From Gnetum montanum (taxonomy: Eukaryota; Streptophyta; Gnetopsida; Gnetales; Gnetaceae), in the NCBI GenBank assembly GCA_015680685.1, contig MNCI01003664.1, positions 101,261-165,260 on the forward strand: 64,000 bases of DNA, written 5' to 3'. Within the stretch, counting starts at the first letter, position 1; each line of letters starts with the position of its first letter. Shown here piece after piece: positions 1 to 10,100 of the stretch. The translations under genes were made by a program, and so were the position numbers. Under the pieces are notes generated by a model. That model saw only the letters and a program-made list of their open reading frames with translations, did no database searches and had not been told where the DNA came from.

Positions 1-952
1 CGAAAGCGACAGTCTGCCTCAAGGTGGCCCGGCTTACCACAACAACCGCACCCCCCGGCTTGGCCGTGCGGGGGGGCGGGCTATGCACGGACAGGTCCCC
101 ATCGTCCAGGTTTTCGTAGGTAACTTGGAGGGATTCCTCGCCCCCCGGAAGCTCCAAAAAGACCTCCCGGACCAGGTCGTTCTCGGCCAGGCTGCACCAG
201 ACACAGAAGCGGGCATATCCCAACCTGTCTAGCAACCGCGTGACCTGGTCGAAGGCGATGAACTCGTCAAAATGGCCCGCCACCTCTCGCAGAAACTCAA
301 GGCCCCATAACTCCCACGGGATACCGGCCACCCGGATCCAAACGGGGGCGCGGGTGAACAAATCGGGTTCTCTGTGTGCCCCGGGGCGCCAGGGGGTCAG
401 TGCGAGACCCCGGGCCCCGTAGAACCAAGGTCCGCCAAGAAGGACGGAGTCGCAGGCCTGCAAGGAGGGGAGGACGAAGAGAAGCAGGTCCTCCGAGAGG
501 CTCCGGATGGTCACGCCCTCTAGCTTCCACTGCTCCCTGACCCAGCGCCGAATCAGGTCTAAATGGGGGCGGATCCCCCTGGAGACGAACCGATCGATGA
601 GGCTCCGTTCCATGGTGCGCATGCCATCTGTGGGGGGGGGGGTACGGATGCGAAGGCGCAAGGTGTGGTTGGAATGGGAGTGGGCCTCGATGGCCCTGCG
701 CGGAGCAGTGGGCGCCGGGGAAACCGCGGCCATGCCAGCACCCGACCCTTGAGACTCCACATCCGAAGCCGTGGGGGTCCCGGCGCCACCCATCGCGGCC
801 GCGGTTGTGGCCGTCGCAGGCACTACCGTGCCTGCAGCCGCCATAGTCGTGGCCGTCGCGGCAACCGTAGCCGTCGTGGCCATCGCGGCTGTCGTAGCCG
901 TTGCTGTCGGTGCTGTCGCGGTCGTGGCCACCGTTGTTGCTACCGGTGCCAT
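1..952 (-). CDS. DUF4283-type protein, partial, possibly LINE ORF1
   Basis: An uninterrupted minus-strand frame starts at a possible ATG (950-952) and runs off the left edge; an in-frame TAA lies just upstream near 1015. The N-terminal ~95 residues are Ala/Thr-rich low complexity. The rest reads like a DUF4283 domain: a stretch LLLFVLPSLQACD, then GGPWFYGARGLALTPW, then APVWIRVAGIPWELWG, then LGYARFCVW. DUF4283 occurs in ORF1 of plant LINEs and in related zinc-knuckle proteins, where it is thought to bind nucleic acid. No zinc knuckle is visible before the edge. Third codon positions are GC-rich, unlike everything to the right, so this is either a separate insertion or a host gene fragment. 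A run of 11 G at 632-642 lies inside the frame and is a likely place for sequence error. Family assignment is fairly sure; LINE versus host gene is open. Confidence 0.6.
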   Translation of the reverse strand, partial: MAPVATTVATTATAPTATATTAAMATTATVAATATTMAAAGTVVPATATTAAAMGGAGTPTASDVESQGSGAGMAAVSPAPTAPRRAIEAHSHSNHTLRLRIRTPPPTDGMRTMERSLIDRFVSRGIRPHLDLIRRWVREQWKLEGVTIRSLSEDLLLFVLPSLQACDSVLLGGPWFYGARGLALTPWRPGAHREPDLFTRAPVWIRVAGIPWELWGLEFLREVAGHFDEFIAFDQVTRLLDRLGYARFCVWCSLAENDLVREVFLELPGGEESLQVTYENLDDGDLSVHSPPPRTAKPGGAVVVVSRATLRQTVAF

Positions 953-1012
953 TGCTGCCGCCACCGTTGCTGCTACTGCCGCCGTTGCTGCTACTGCCGC
1001 CGTAGATGCTAA
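766..1012. repeat. GCN trinucleotide-like low-complexity tract
   Basis: Imperfect GCC/GCT/GTC trinucleotides give Ala/Val-rich translation on plus and Ala/Thr-rich translation on minus. The tract forms the N-terminal part of the DUF4283 frame. It is GC-rich and stops abruptly at the AT-rich minisatellite. Confidence 0.7.
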
Positions 1013-1036
1013 GTGTTAACTTTCATCGGTAAGTCT

Positions 1037-1368
1037 TTTAGAGTAACTATTCTAATAATAATAGCTCTAATAATTAGAGTAACCTCTCTAATAATAGCTT
1101 TAATAATTAGAGTAACTGCTCTAATAATAGCTCTAATAATTAGAGTAACCTCTTTAATAATAGCTTTAATAATTAGAGTAACTATAATAATAGCTCTAAT
1201 TATTAGAGTAACCACTATAATAATTAGAATAACAACTCTAATAATAATCGCTTTATTTATTAGAGTAACCACTCTAATAATTACAGCAAATGCTCTAATA
1301 ATAATAGCTCTAATATTTAGAGTAAGTGCTTTAATAATAACCACTCTAATAATTAGAGTAACTGCTTC
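1037..1368. repeat. AT-rich ~33-bp minisatellite
   Basis: About ten imperfect units carry the cores TAATTAGAGTAAC and CTAATAATAGCTCTAA. Copies of AGAGTAAC near 1075, 1108, 1141 and 1174 show the ~33-bp period. The CTCTAATAATT and AATTATTAGAG halves are near-complementary, so each unit can fold into a hairpin. Long open frames on both strands here are by-products of the repeat. Confidence 0.8.
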
Positions 1369-1717
1369 ATCATACATCTACCAAGAAAAATTTCTAAATT
1401 TATTCAATCTAAAACTATCATAAGGCAAGCACTTCTAGCCAACCATTGGTGTCCCATCAAATGACCCATGCCACTTCCATATATGCCTCATACATGCCTC
1501 ACCTCTATTTTTGTCCCATCCCATCCCAGCCCTGCCCTACTCCTAAATTTTCATCTACATTTTGATTATCACACTTGTTTTACAATCAATCTGTTTTTAA
1601 CTACTTGTTCCTATGACCATTTTAGCTAAACCGATGATGAACCCTTATCCATCTTGTTTGACTGGTGCTACAACTATCTCGACATCGTTATCAAGATCAC
1701 TATCACCACCACCTCAT
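1369..1717. other. Non-coding, nothing recognised
   Basis: I see no convincing coding sequence or repeat here. By position it may be the eroded protease-to-antisense-gene interval of remnant Z. Confidence 0.5.
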
Positions 1718-1860
1718 GGCCTGCTAAGGCCTAAAATTTGAAAAAATTTTCTTTATCATCATGCGATGGCCCAAAACGACCTAAAACTAGTGATGGCTCG
1801 GAATGACCTTAAACGATCACTGTGGCCCACCAAGGCCTAAAATTGGTCATTTAAAAATAA
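1718..1860 (+). repeat. TTAAACTA-type motif array of remnant Z
   Basis: Three to four degenerate units of the form GATGGCYCRAAAYGACCTAAA occur here. The same motif family sits between protease and the antisense gene in A, B and E, which identifies the left region as part of the same retroelement family. 1861-2033 is AT-rich with no feature seen. Confidence 0.6.
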
Positions 1861-2033
1861 TAAAGAAATCCTTTATCATTTAAAAATAAGAAAAAGAATA
1901 AAAATAAATACAATACACTAGCTAAAATTAAATAATTATCTTCACATTCCATTCATGATTCTAAATATCAATCAATAATGTTTACAAAATTTTTGTAAAT
2001 TTAAAGATAAGAATAAAATTCCCTGCTGCTAGG

Positions 2034-3755
2034 CTATGAGCTTTCACCAGCTCCATCATCCCCTGCTTCATTAGGTATTACATTTTCATTTGGATCCTGC
2101 ACCACAAAGAAAATAAAATAATCAGTTAAAGCTACAATAAAGGATTTCATAAAAAAATAAAAACTATGGCATCATAAAAGGTAACTAACCTGAGATAGCC
2201 CTGTGTCTGTTTCAGGGGGTATCTAATCCATGCCAACCACGAGATGTTGCAAGATCTCCTCCTTAGTGATGTCAGCCCAATTCTTGTCTCCTAGATCAGT
2301 GCTTACTACAACCTTTTCCTTTTCTACAACTGTCCATCTGGGTGGTCCTTGAGAAAAGGTGGTAGTGGTGGTCTCACCCGTAGGTAGGGTCATCCCCCTT
2401 TCAGGAGATTCACTAACTGTCACCTATTGCATGAACCTGTCATAAGCCCTAGAAGAGCCAATAATGTCAAGGAATACCTCATGTTGATAGAAGCATCCTG
2501 ATACTATTTATGATAGGTGGCACATTCTAGTTTATACATGTGTTTGTGATTCTTCTATGCCTGCCCCCACTTGTAGACCTTCATGCTATAATTTTTCCAA
2601 TCTTGGTTCTTCTGGGCTAGAAGTTTCATTTGGATGTGTTATTCGATTATTTCGTGTGTGGATTCAATATCTTGCATAGTCGATGATGGCCATACACCAA
2701 CTGCCATCGTTAGTGTGTCGAGCCAACAGGAATTCATTTCTAGATTGGAGATTCCCCACCTCAACGGTTAAGTTGGTCTTCTCCTTTTCAAGCCTTTGCA
2801 CCCATTTTCAGATGTCTTTGTTTACATGCCTACATTCCCACAAAGAGCGTGCTGAGTACAATGCACATTTACTTACCTCATCGTATATGTGACAAGGTAC
2901 TTCGGTTACCTCTGGTGGAAATTCAGGCACAGCATTGACCTCAACTACTTTCCTGGGGTCCCACTTGAGGTGAGAGGCTACCAACCACACACAGAATGGA
3001 CATTAGTCATAGTAACATAGTGAAACTACAATAATTTAAAAGGTCTAGCATAGCAACTCTAACTTACCAATCTCCAGATCAATTTGCTTCAGATGGTTGA
3101 TCATGTCGTCGATCACCCCCTCCATAAAAGTGAATTTGTTAGAGGTCTTGGTCCATGGTCGTAGGTAGATCAAAGGGCCAAGAGTATTAAAAGTAGTGTC
3201 TACTACATGGTAAAATGTGTTATCCACAGTGGAAAGGACAACAATAAAGCTAATGAATAACATAAATGACAGTGTAAAGCTCCTACCTAGCAAACCCTCA
3301 AGGGTGATAGCAGGGGTGTCGCCCATCGACACATTGTCAAACAAGCAGTCAAACTCACCAGTGTCAAAATGGAATTCCTCTCTCTCTAGTTGACCCAATA
3401 GCGTAGCAGCGTCCTCGACACTCATATGCCCCTCCGATACTAAACTACACTTAGCAAAAGGGTCATCAGCAGGGGCCTCTTCCTGATTGGTAGGGACCTT
3501 TTCTTCATCGGTTGAGGCTCTTTATTTATCAATAGGGTCCTCTTCCTCACCAGTTGGGGCCCTTTCTTCTGTGGAAGGGGCCCCTTCACTAGCTATGGCC
3601 CTTTTCTCTATGGTTGAAGCCTCTTCATCTTTGCTAGTCACCTCTATTTTAGGGGCCATCACCTTTTCCTCCCCTTCTTCTTCTTCTTCCTCTGCTAATA
3701 AAAATGTAATTACAATAGGCAAAATACATCAACTTGGAATAGATGCTATGCCATT
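2034..3755 (-). pseudogene. Antisense spliced gene, copy Z, truncated
   Basis: This is the 3' half of the minus-strand gene found in every copy of this retroelement family. The last exon (2034-2096) ends in an acidic tail and TAG. Introns have GT-AG ends at 2097-2189, 2978-3067 (5' site GTAAGT) and 3203-3286, at the same places as in A, B, F and E. The exon at 2190-2977 carries the SHLKWDP motif that follows the second of these introns, and downstream of it the coiled-coil segment. The exon at 3287-3691 is Glu-rich. The copy ends inside the next upstream intron, where satellite DNA begins near 3756. Some frame damage is present in the 2190-2977 exon. Function unknown. It is the left remnant of an element whose gag, pol and LTRs are not in the window. 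Confidence 0.75.
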
Positions 3756-4372
3756 GCTCACGAGGGTCCATTTTACCTACAATTCATCACAAGGATTCTT
3801 TTGGCCAACACTTGGTCATGAGGATCCGTTGGGCCAAGACTTTATTGCGAGGGTTCGTTGGGCCAATCATTGGTCATGAGGGTTTGTTTGGCCAACACTT
3901 GGTCCTGAGGTTCTATTAGGCCAACACCTGGGCATGAGGGTCTATTGGGGCCAACACTTGTTCATGAGGGTTCATTTGGCCAACACTTGGTCACGAGGAT
4001 CTATTTGCCCAACACTTAGTTACGGGGGTTCGTTGGGCCAACACTTGGTCATGAGGGTCTGTTTGGTTGGCACTTGGTCACAAGGGTCCATTGGGCCAAC
4101 CGTTGCTTATGAGGGTTTGTTTTGCCTACAATTCATCATAAGGGTCGGTCTGGCTAGCACCTGGTCACGAGAGTCCATTGGGCCAACTGTTGCTCATGAG
4201 GGTCCATTTGGCTAACAATTGGTTGCGAGGGTCTATTTAGCTAACACTTGGTCATGAGGGTCCTTTGGGACAACACTTGGTCATGAGGGCCTGTTTGATC
4301 AACACTTGGTCATGAGGGTCTATTTGGCCAACGCTTGGTCATGAGGGTTCATTTGGCCAACACTTGGTCTCA
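3756..4372. repeat. 29-bp minisatellite, block 1
   Basis: About 20 units match GGCCAACACTTGGTCATGAG followed by GGTCCATTT. The period is 29, so translation shifts frame at each unit and repeats about every 29 residues. CpG/CA and TG/TA variation between units suggests old, methylated DNA. Confidence 0.85.
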
Positions 4373-4460
4373 TGAGAGCACTTGTGTTAGTGTAGCTATG
4401 CAAGGTGCTCCCATGGAGAGCACCCTCGCGAGAGCACCGTGCAGTGCTCCAAGGGAGAAC
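4373..4460. repeat. Spacer module between 29-bp block and inverted repeat
   Basis: GAGAGCACYYTNGCGAGAGC-like sequence with TAGCTATGCA occurs here. A related but longer spacer lies at 6191-6465, just before the second plus-oriented inverted repeat, so spacer plus inverted repeat duplicated together. Confidence 0.6.
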
Positions 4461-4540
4461 GTTACCTCTCCCCATATATGTTGATTAGGCCAGTTTCAAC
4501 CAAACCATCCTACATCCTTATAAATTTAGTTGTGAGTGTC
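4461..4540 (+). repeat. Inverted repeat, left arm of module 1
   Basis: The segment contains TACCTCTCCCCATATATG, then TTGATT, CCATCCTACA and CTTATAAATTT. A reverse-oriented copy is at 5916-5995, so the pair brackets about 1.4 kb of minisatellite. Confidence 0.75.
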
Positions 4541-4975
4541 CATTGGGCCAACCATTGGTCAAGAGGGTATGTTTTACCTACAATTCGTCACGAGGGTCCA
4601 TTTGGCCAACACTTGGTCATGAGGGTTTTTTGGGCCAAACATTGGTCATGAGGGTCTATTTGGCCAACACTTGGTCACGAATGTTTGTTTGCCCAACACT
4701 TGGTCACAAGGGTTCATTGGGCCAATATGTGGTTACAAGGTTCTGTTTTGCCAGCACTTGGTCATGAGGGTCTGTTGGTCCAACCATTGCTCATGAAGGT
4801 CCATTTGGCAAACACTTGGTCATGAGGATTCATTTGGCCAATACTTGGTCATGAGGGCTCATTGGGCCAACACTTGATCACGAGGGTTTATTTAGCCAAC
4901 ACTTGGTCACAAGGGTTCGTTTGGCTAATTCTTGGTTGTGAGGGTCTATTTGGCCAACACTTGGTCTCAGGATAG
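4541..4975. repeat. 29-bp minisatellite, block 2
   Basis: About 15 units of the family seen at 3756-4372 occur here, and they abut the 15-bp array at about 4976. Block 2 lies inside the inverted-repeat pair; block 1 lies outside it. Confidence 0.85.
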
Positions 4976-5915
4976 TAGCTTTCTGGAGAGTGTTCTTCTT
5001 TAGAATGACCTTCTCAAAAGCACCTTGAGCTATGCATGTGAGAGTGTTCTTGTTGAGAGCACCATCTTGAAGGGTTCCCTCCCAAAGAGCGCTTTTCCTA
5101 AGAGTAGTCTTCCTTAGAGCATTCTCCCTAAGAGTGCCTTGCACTATGCATGTGAGAGTGTTCTCCTCAAGAGCACCCTTGTTTAGAGTGCCCTGCTTGA
5201 GAGCACTCTCCTCAAGAGCATTATCCCAAAGAGCACCCTCTGTTAGAGTGGCCTCCCTGAGAGCACCCTCCATGGAAGCGTTCTCCTTAAGTGCACCTTA
5301 CACTAAGCACGTGAGAGTGTTCTCCTCGAGAGCACCCTTTTTGAGAGTGTTCTCTTGGAGAGAGTCCTCTATGAGAGTACCCTCACTAAGAACAACCTCG
5401 TTGAGGACACCCTCTCTGAGAGCATCCTTCTTAAGGCTGTTCTTCCTGAGACAATTCTCTGTGAGAGTGCCCTTTGTTAGAGTAGCCTCCTTGAGAGCAT
5501 TCTCCTTGAGATCACCCTCCCTAAGAGTGCCTTGCACTATGCTTGTGAGAGTGCTTTCCTCAAGAGTACCCTTGTTAAGAGCATTCTCTCAAAGAGTGCC
5601 CTCCATTAGAGTGGTGTTCCCGAGAGCATTCTCACTAAGTGCACCCTCCCTAAGAGTTCCTTGTGCTATGTATTTGAGAATGTTCTTCTTGAGAGTGCAC
5701 TCATTGAGAGCATTCTCATGGAGATCGCACTCCCTGAGAGCACCTCTGTTAGAGCATTCTCATTAAGACTATCCTCCTTGAGAATGTTCTCACTGACTGC
5801 CCTCTACTAGAGCATTCTACCTTAGGGGGCCCTCTTTGAGAGAATTTTCCTTGAGGGCACCCTTACTTGGTGCTCTCTCTCTAAGAGCACTCTTTTTGGG
5901 AATGTCATCTTCATG
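4976..5915. repeat. 15-bp minisatellite, array 1
   Basis: The tandem unit is CTCCTTGAGAGCACC and variants. A longer sub-repeat, CTATGCATGTGAGAGTGTTC, recurs near 5030, 5145, 5300, 5540 and 5670, giving irregular higher-order spacing. Because the unit is five codons, a 210-residue plus-strand frame (5134-5766) and minus-strand frames of five-residue repeats arise. I read these as repeat artefacts. Confidence 0.9.
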
Positions 5916-5995
5916 ACCAAATTTTTAAGGATGCATGATGATATGTATGAACTTGGTACAATCAACATATATAGGGGGAGGTAGTCCAACTTCCC
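5916..5995 (-). repeat. Inverted repeat, right arm of module 1
   Basis: The reverse complement of this segment carries CTCCCCCTATATATGTTGAT and CTTAAAAATTTGGTC, matching the arm at 4461-4540 over about 75 bp with several substitutions. Confidence 0.75.
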
Positions 5996-6190
5996 GAAGA
6001 TGCACTTTCAGAAGAAGTAGAGTGCATCTTAGACCATCATGGATGCACTTTCAGGTGATGCCAAGTGCAATCTTGGACTTAATGAACACACTTTTAGGTG
6101 ATACTGAGTGCATCCTAGGCTATCATGAGTGCACATTTGGGTGTGTGATTATTAGTGCATTCATGGCCTTCACTGGTATGCCTCAAGGAA
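5996..6190. repeat. ~43-bp tandem repeat, four units
   Basis: Units begin like ATGCACTTTCAGGTGATG and include GTGCATCYTAGRCYATCATG. It lies between inverted-repeat modules 1 and 2 and appears nowhere else in the window. Confidence 0.7.
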
Positions 6191-6465
6191 GTCACTCTAA
6201 TAGAGAAAAATTTTTAAGAGGATTTCCTCCCTAAGTGTGCCCCCAAGGAGATTGCTCCTAGGGAGGGCTCCCTTATGGGAAGTGCTCTCAATGAGGGTTC
6301 TCTCATGGAGAGCTCCTTTAGATGTGTAGCACAACTCACTCTCAAGGAGGATGCTCATAGGGAGAGCACTCTTGCAAGTGCTACATGAGGTGCTCTTGTT
6401 AGCACATCTATGCAGGATGCTCCTATGGAGAGTGCTCTTGCGAGAGCATTGTGTAGTGCTCCTAG
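6191..6465. repeat. Spacer module, long form
   Basis: It is degenerate GGAGAGYRCTC-type sequence with TAGCACATCTATGCAGGATG, related to the short spacer at 4373-4460. No credible gene is present. Confidence 0.55.
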
Positions 6466-6575
6466 GGAGAAAGCTACCTCTCCCCATATATGTTGATTGG
6501 GCCGAATTTAGCCATACCATCCTGTACCCTTATAAATTTGGTCACAAAGGTCCATTCAGCCAACACTTGGTCAAG
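6466..6575 (+). repeat. Inverted repeat, left arm of module 2, plus one 29-bp remnant
   Basis: It carries CTCTCCCCATATATGTTGAT and CTTATAAATTTGGTCACAAA, followed by one 29-bp unit remnant (GCCAACACTTGGTCAAGAG). The order inverted repeat, 29-bp unit, 15-bp array is the same as in module 1. Confidence 0.75.
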
Positions 6576-7350
6576 AGCATCTCCTTAAGAATGTTCTCCA
6601 TGATAGAAGCCTTTCGGAGAGGATTCTCTTTGAGAGGGCCTTTCCCAAGAGCATCTTGAACTACACTTGTGAGATTGTTCTCCTTGAGAGCACCCTCATT
6701 AAGAGCTCCATTTTGGAGGGCATCCTTCTGGAGAGTGCTCTCTCTTAAAGAATTCTTTCTAAGAGCACTTTGCGTTGTGCACATGAGAGTGTTCTCCTCG
6801 AGAGCACCCTTGTTGAGAGCATTCTTTCGGAGAGCATCCTCCATTAGAACACCTTCCTTGAGATCAATCTTGCTAGGGGTGCCATCCTTGAGAGCATTCT
6901 ACTTGAGAGCACCCTCCATTAGAGTAGCCTTCCAAAGAGCGTTCTCCTTGAGAGGGCCCTCATTGAGAGTTGTCTCCCTTGAGCACTGTTGTTGAGAGCA
7001 TTTTGTCAAAGAGTTTCCTCCTTGAGAGCACCCTTCCTAAGAGAAACCTTTGTTAGAGTGCCCTCCATGAGAGTGCCTCAAGACATCATGTGAGTATTCT
7101 CCTGAAGAGCCTCCTCATTGGGAGCATTCTATCAGATAGCACCCTTCCTAATAGTGTCCTCCTTGAGAATGCCCTACTTGAGACTGGTCTCCCTGAGGAT
7201 GCCCTCCTCAAGAGTGTCCTATTTAAGAGCATTCTCCATGAGAGTGCCCTCCATTAGAGTAGCCTTTTTGAGAGTGTTATACTTGAGAGTTCCCTCTCCA
7301 ATATTTCCTTGCGCTATGCATGTGAGAGCACTCTTCTTGAACTGGTCCTT
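6576..7350. repeat. 15-bp minisatellite, array 2
   Basis: It has the same 15-bp unit and the same CATGTGAGAGTGTTCTC sub-repeat as array 1. It is enclosed by the inverted repeats at 6466 and 7435. Confidence 0.9.
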
Positions 7351-7435
7351 TGTGACCAAATTTATAAGTGTGTAGGATGATATGGCTAAAAATGGCCCAA
7401 TCAACATATATGGGAGGAGGTAGAGTTGATGACCA
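7351..7435 (-). repeat. Inverted repeat, right arm of module 2
   Basis: Its reverse complement contains CTCCTCCCATATATGTTGAT, GGGCCATTTTTAGCCATA and CTTATAAATTTGGTCACAAA. It matches the left arm at 6466 over about 75 bp. Confidence 0.75.
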
Positions 7436-8093
7436 ATCATAGTGATAGAGTGATACCTGGGTCTCTCTAAGGAATCCCTCCTTGAGATTGTCCTTCTTAA
7501 GAACATTCTTTATTTGAGCACCCTCCCTAAGATTGCCCTCCCTAAGAGCATTCTCCTTGAGAGCTTCTTCCATTAGAGTAACGTCTTAGAGACCATTCTC
7601 CTTTAGGGCACCTTCCCCGAGAGCACCTAATGCTACTTATGGGAGAGTTTTCTCCTCAAGAGTGCCCTCGTTGAGAGCTCCCTCTCAAAGGGCACCCTCC
7701 CAGAGAGCTCTCTCCCTCAAAGTGACCTCCCTCAGAGCATTATTTCCTAGAGTAATTTATGTTATACACATGAGAGTGTTCTCCTCAAGAACACCATTGT
7801 TGAGATTGGTCTCTTGCAGAACTACCTCCATTAGAATGCCCTCCTTGATTGGTCTCATTAAGAACACTCTCCTTGAGAGCATCCTCCTTAAGAACATTCT
7901 ACATGAGATCGTCCTCCTCGAGAGCATTCTCCTTGAGAGATTCGTCCTTGAGAGCATCCTTCTTAAGAGCATTCTATGTGAGATCGCCCTCCTTGAGAGG
8001 GCCCTCCTTGACAGCATCCTCCTTAAGAGCATTCTTTTTGAAAGGGCCCTCATCAGGAGTGTTCTCCTTGGAGCGTCCTCATTAAAAGTATTT
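7436..8093. repeat. 15-bp minisatellite, array 3, cut by element A
   Basis: The array continues to 8093, where the A LTR starts. It resumes at 42363 in the same repeat context (ATTTTGTCAAAGAG), so the two parts were one array before A inserted. Confidence 0.9.
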
Positions 8094-9640
8094 TGAAACA
8101 CCCCAAAATTCAAAGGCATGCCTACTTCACCAAGCCTTTGCAATTTGCGCAGCGTTATGGTAGTTCTTCAGAAGATGGATGCTCTAAAGTTCAGACTATC
8201 TGCTTCAGCAAGTTTTCTAAGTCAAGAAGTCTTGCTATGCTACGCTGTGTAGCATAGCAAACTTCAAAAGATGTTTGCAGAAGCATAGTGCTATGCTATG
8301 CAGCGTAGCAAAAGCTGGACAATCAACCCCCTCGTCCAACTTCAAGTCCTTTGGCAATGTCTCCTTCCATCAGAAAGCAGCAAACTTAGTCAAAAGCAAG
8401 TCATGTTTGCTGCTATGCTACGCTAAGCTACATGGTGCAGCGAGGCATAGCAATTTTGCGAAAGTGACAAAAGGCATCTCAAAGTGCAGGACCAGCAAGT
8501 TCGCAAGTTTTATAGTGCAAAAGGCAAAGTTTGCAGATTGGCAACGTTTTTGTGACTAAGGACAGCTGCTACAGTATGATACGCTACATAGCGTAGCAAA
8601 TCTATGACTAGTAGTCACAACACTGTGAAGGTTCCCAACACATTCAACGAGACATAGTGCAGATTTTTTGCTTCAAACTAACGGTTACGCTACACTATGC
8701 TGCGTAGCGTACCACAACATGATAAGATGCTATGCTACACCAAGTTCTATGGTACAAAGCATGGCAAGACGTAGTGAGTGGTTATGAAACATTAATGCAC
8801 CTCATCAAATTGCACCATTGCTCTGACAGTGTAATTACGATGTGGTAGGTTTGTAATTATGGTATGGCAGGCTCGCCCAGTGGTCATGTAGGCACATGCA
8901 GCACAGACAAGTTAGCATAAGCCTAGGACACGTGGTGTTCAAACTACATCTTTCATGCACCCTTGGTTCTATAAATACTCCAATGAACAATGCTAAAAGG
9001 GCTTCTAGCACTAGGGCTCTCTTTTCAAAATTTTGGTCCTAGTTTTCTAAGCAATCTAGTCGGCTAACGATTTTGTTGGCTAACAAGCAAAAATTTGGCA
9101 CTGTAATCTCAAGCATTGTAAGCTTTCTGTTTGACTTTGTAAACAGTTAGCACTTTCAGTTGGCATCCTATCTTATTCTTTTCTACCACCTTGGTAGCAC
9201 TTTTCATTGTTGACGACTGAGCCTGTGTTTAAGCACATAGCCATCTTGCTCTACACGTCTTGGTTACTCTCAAGATTTCGGCACTTCTCAGCGTCGTGGA
9301 ACCAATTGTATCCGTCTTGACAGAGCGAGGTTATAGCTTCGAAGCGGTGCATTTTTCTAACTACATTTTACATTATCTCCCATTTACTATTACATTTTAC
9401 ACTATTTCCTATCTCTTTTACATTTAAGCATTACTTTGTGCTATCAGTCTCATTTTCAAATCACACGTTGCAAAAGCTTATATTGACACTAACTAAGTCC
9501 CTGTCTGATCGACCAAACCATTCAGGGTGCCCCATTTCTTTTCTATCCAGCACGGCCCTCCCATGGAAATGGGGTTGAGACTATTAGCAGCCGATGATCC
9601 CTCGACATTTTTCTAGCCACCAACATTTTCGGTTGCTATA
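8094..9640 (+). repeat. 5' LTR of element A
   Basis: It starts TGAAACACCCC and ends in a decayed GCTATA (GCTACA in relatives). U3 is crowded with the near-palindromes CTATGCTACGC and GCGTAGCATAG. R/U5 contains the family block TCTGATCGACCAAACCATTC. Confidence 0.85.
8970..8977 (+). promoter_or_regulatory. TATA box in the A 5' LTR
   Basis: TATAAATA followed by CTCC is kept at the same place in the A 3' LTR (41705), the E LTR (56884) and, reversed, in D (52893). It would start the genomic RNA about 30 bases downstream. Confidence 0.7.
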
Positions 9641-9648
9641 GTTTTTTC

Positions 9649-9665
9649 TGGCACTAGAAGGATGG
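9649..9665 (+). other. Primer binding site of element A, tRNA-Asn
   Basis: TGGCACTAGAAGGATGG lies 8 bases after the LTR end. It is nearly complementary to the 3' end of plant tRNA-Asn(GUU), as I recall that sequence, with substitutions expected of an old copy. Confidence 0.7.
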
Positions 9666-10100
9666 CCGTTTTGGTGCCCTTTCCACGTGTTACGGTAGTC
9701 CTATAAGCCTTTTACACCTTGATACGCATTAGCATAAACTTGACACCCATCTGTGGTTGTTTACTCATCGTATGGTGTAGATCGATCACCTTGACGGTTC
9801 CTTAGGAACCCTATAGGACATAAAGCCTCCAATTGCCAGCTGACTTCGCTATCTTACGGTAGTCTTGCATGCGTTCTGTACCCTATCATGCACTAGTGTA
9901 AACGTGACATCCTTCTGCAATTGTTTACACATCGTGTGGTACAAATAGGTCACCTTGATAATTCCTTGGGAGCCTTGCAAGACATAAAGCCTTTTTTATT
10001 GCTTGTCAACTTATTTTCTTTTCCCGTTCACAAAAATATTTATCTTTCTAATCTCCTTGATTTTTTTTTCACGTTTGCAAAACTATCTAGCTTGGTAACA
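9666..10100 (+). repeat. Leader with ~150-170-bp tandem duplication
   Basis: Two units contain TTACGGTAGTC, TTGTTTAC, GGTCACCTTGA and GACATAAAGCC. Element C has about four such units at 51420-51970, so the number varies between copies. No coding capacity is evident; it is untranslated leader before gag. Confidence 0.65.

Noticed and set aside
563-1012. 149-residue Arg/Cys/His-rich plus-strand frame
   Set aside because: It is a shadow of the GCN tract and of the minus-strand DUF4283 frame.
1009-1423. Ile-rich frames on both strands at the AT minisatellite
   Set aside because: They are translation of a hairpin-type tandem repeat and have no domain character.
5134-5766. 210-residue plus-strand frame of SLRAP-like repeats as a pentapeptide-repeat gene
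   Set aside because: It is a direct result of a 15-bp unit without stops. Neighbouring frames and the other strand are equally open, and there is no non-repeat domain or clear start context.
3756-8093. CRISPR-like array of short repeats
   Set aside because: Repeats are directly adjacent without unique spacers, and the context is a plant nuclear retroelement region.
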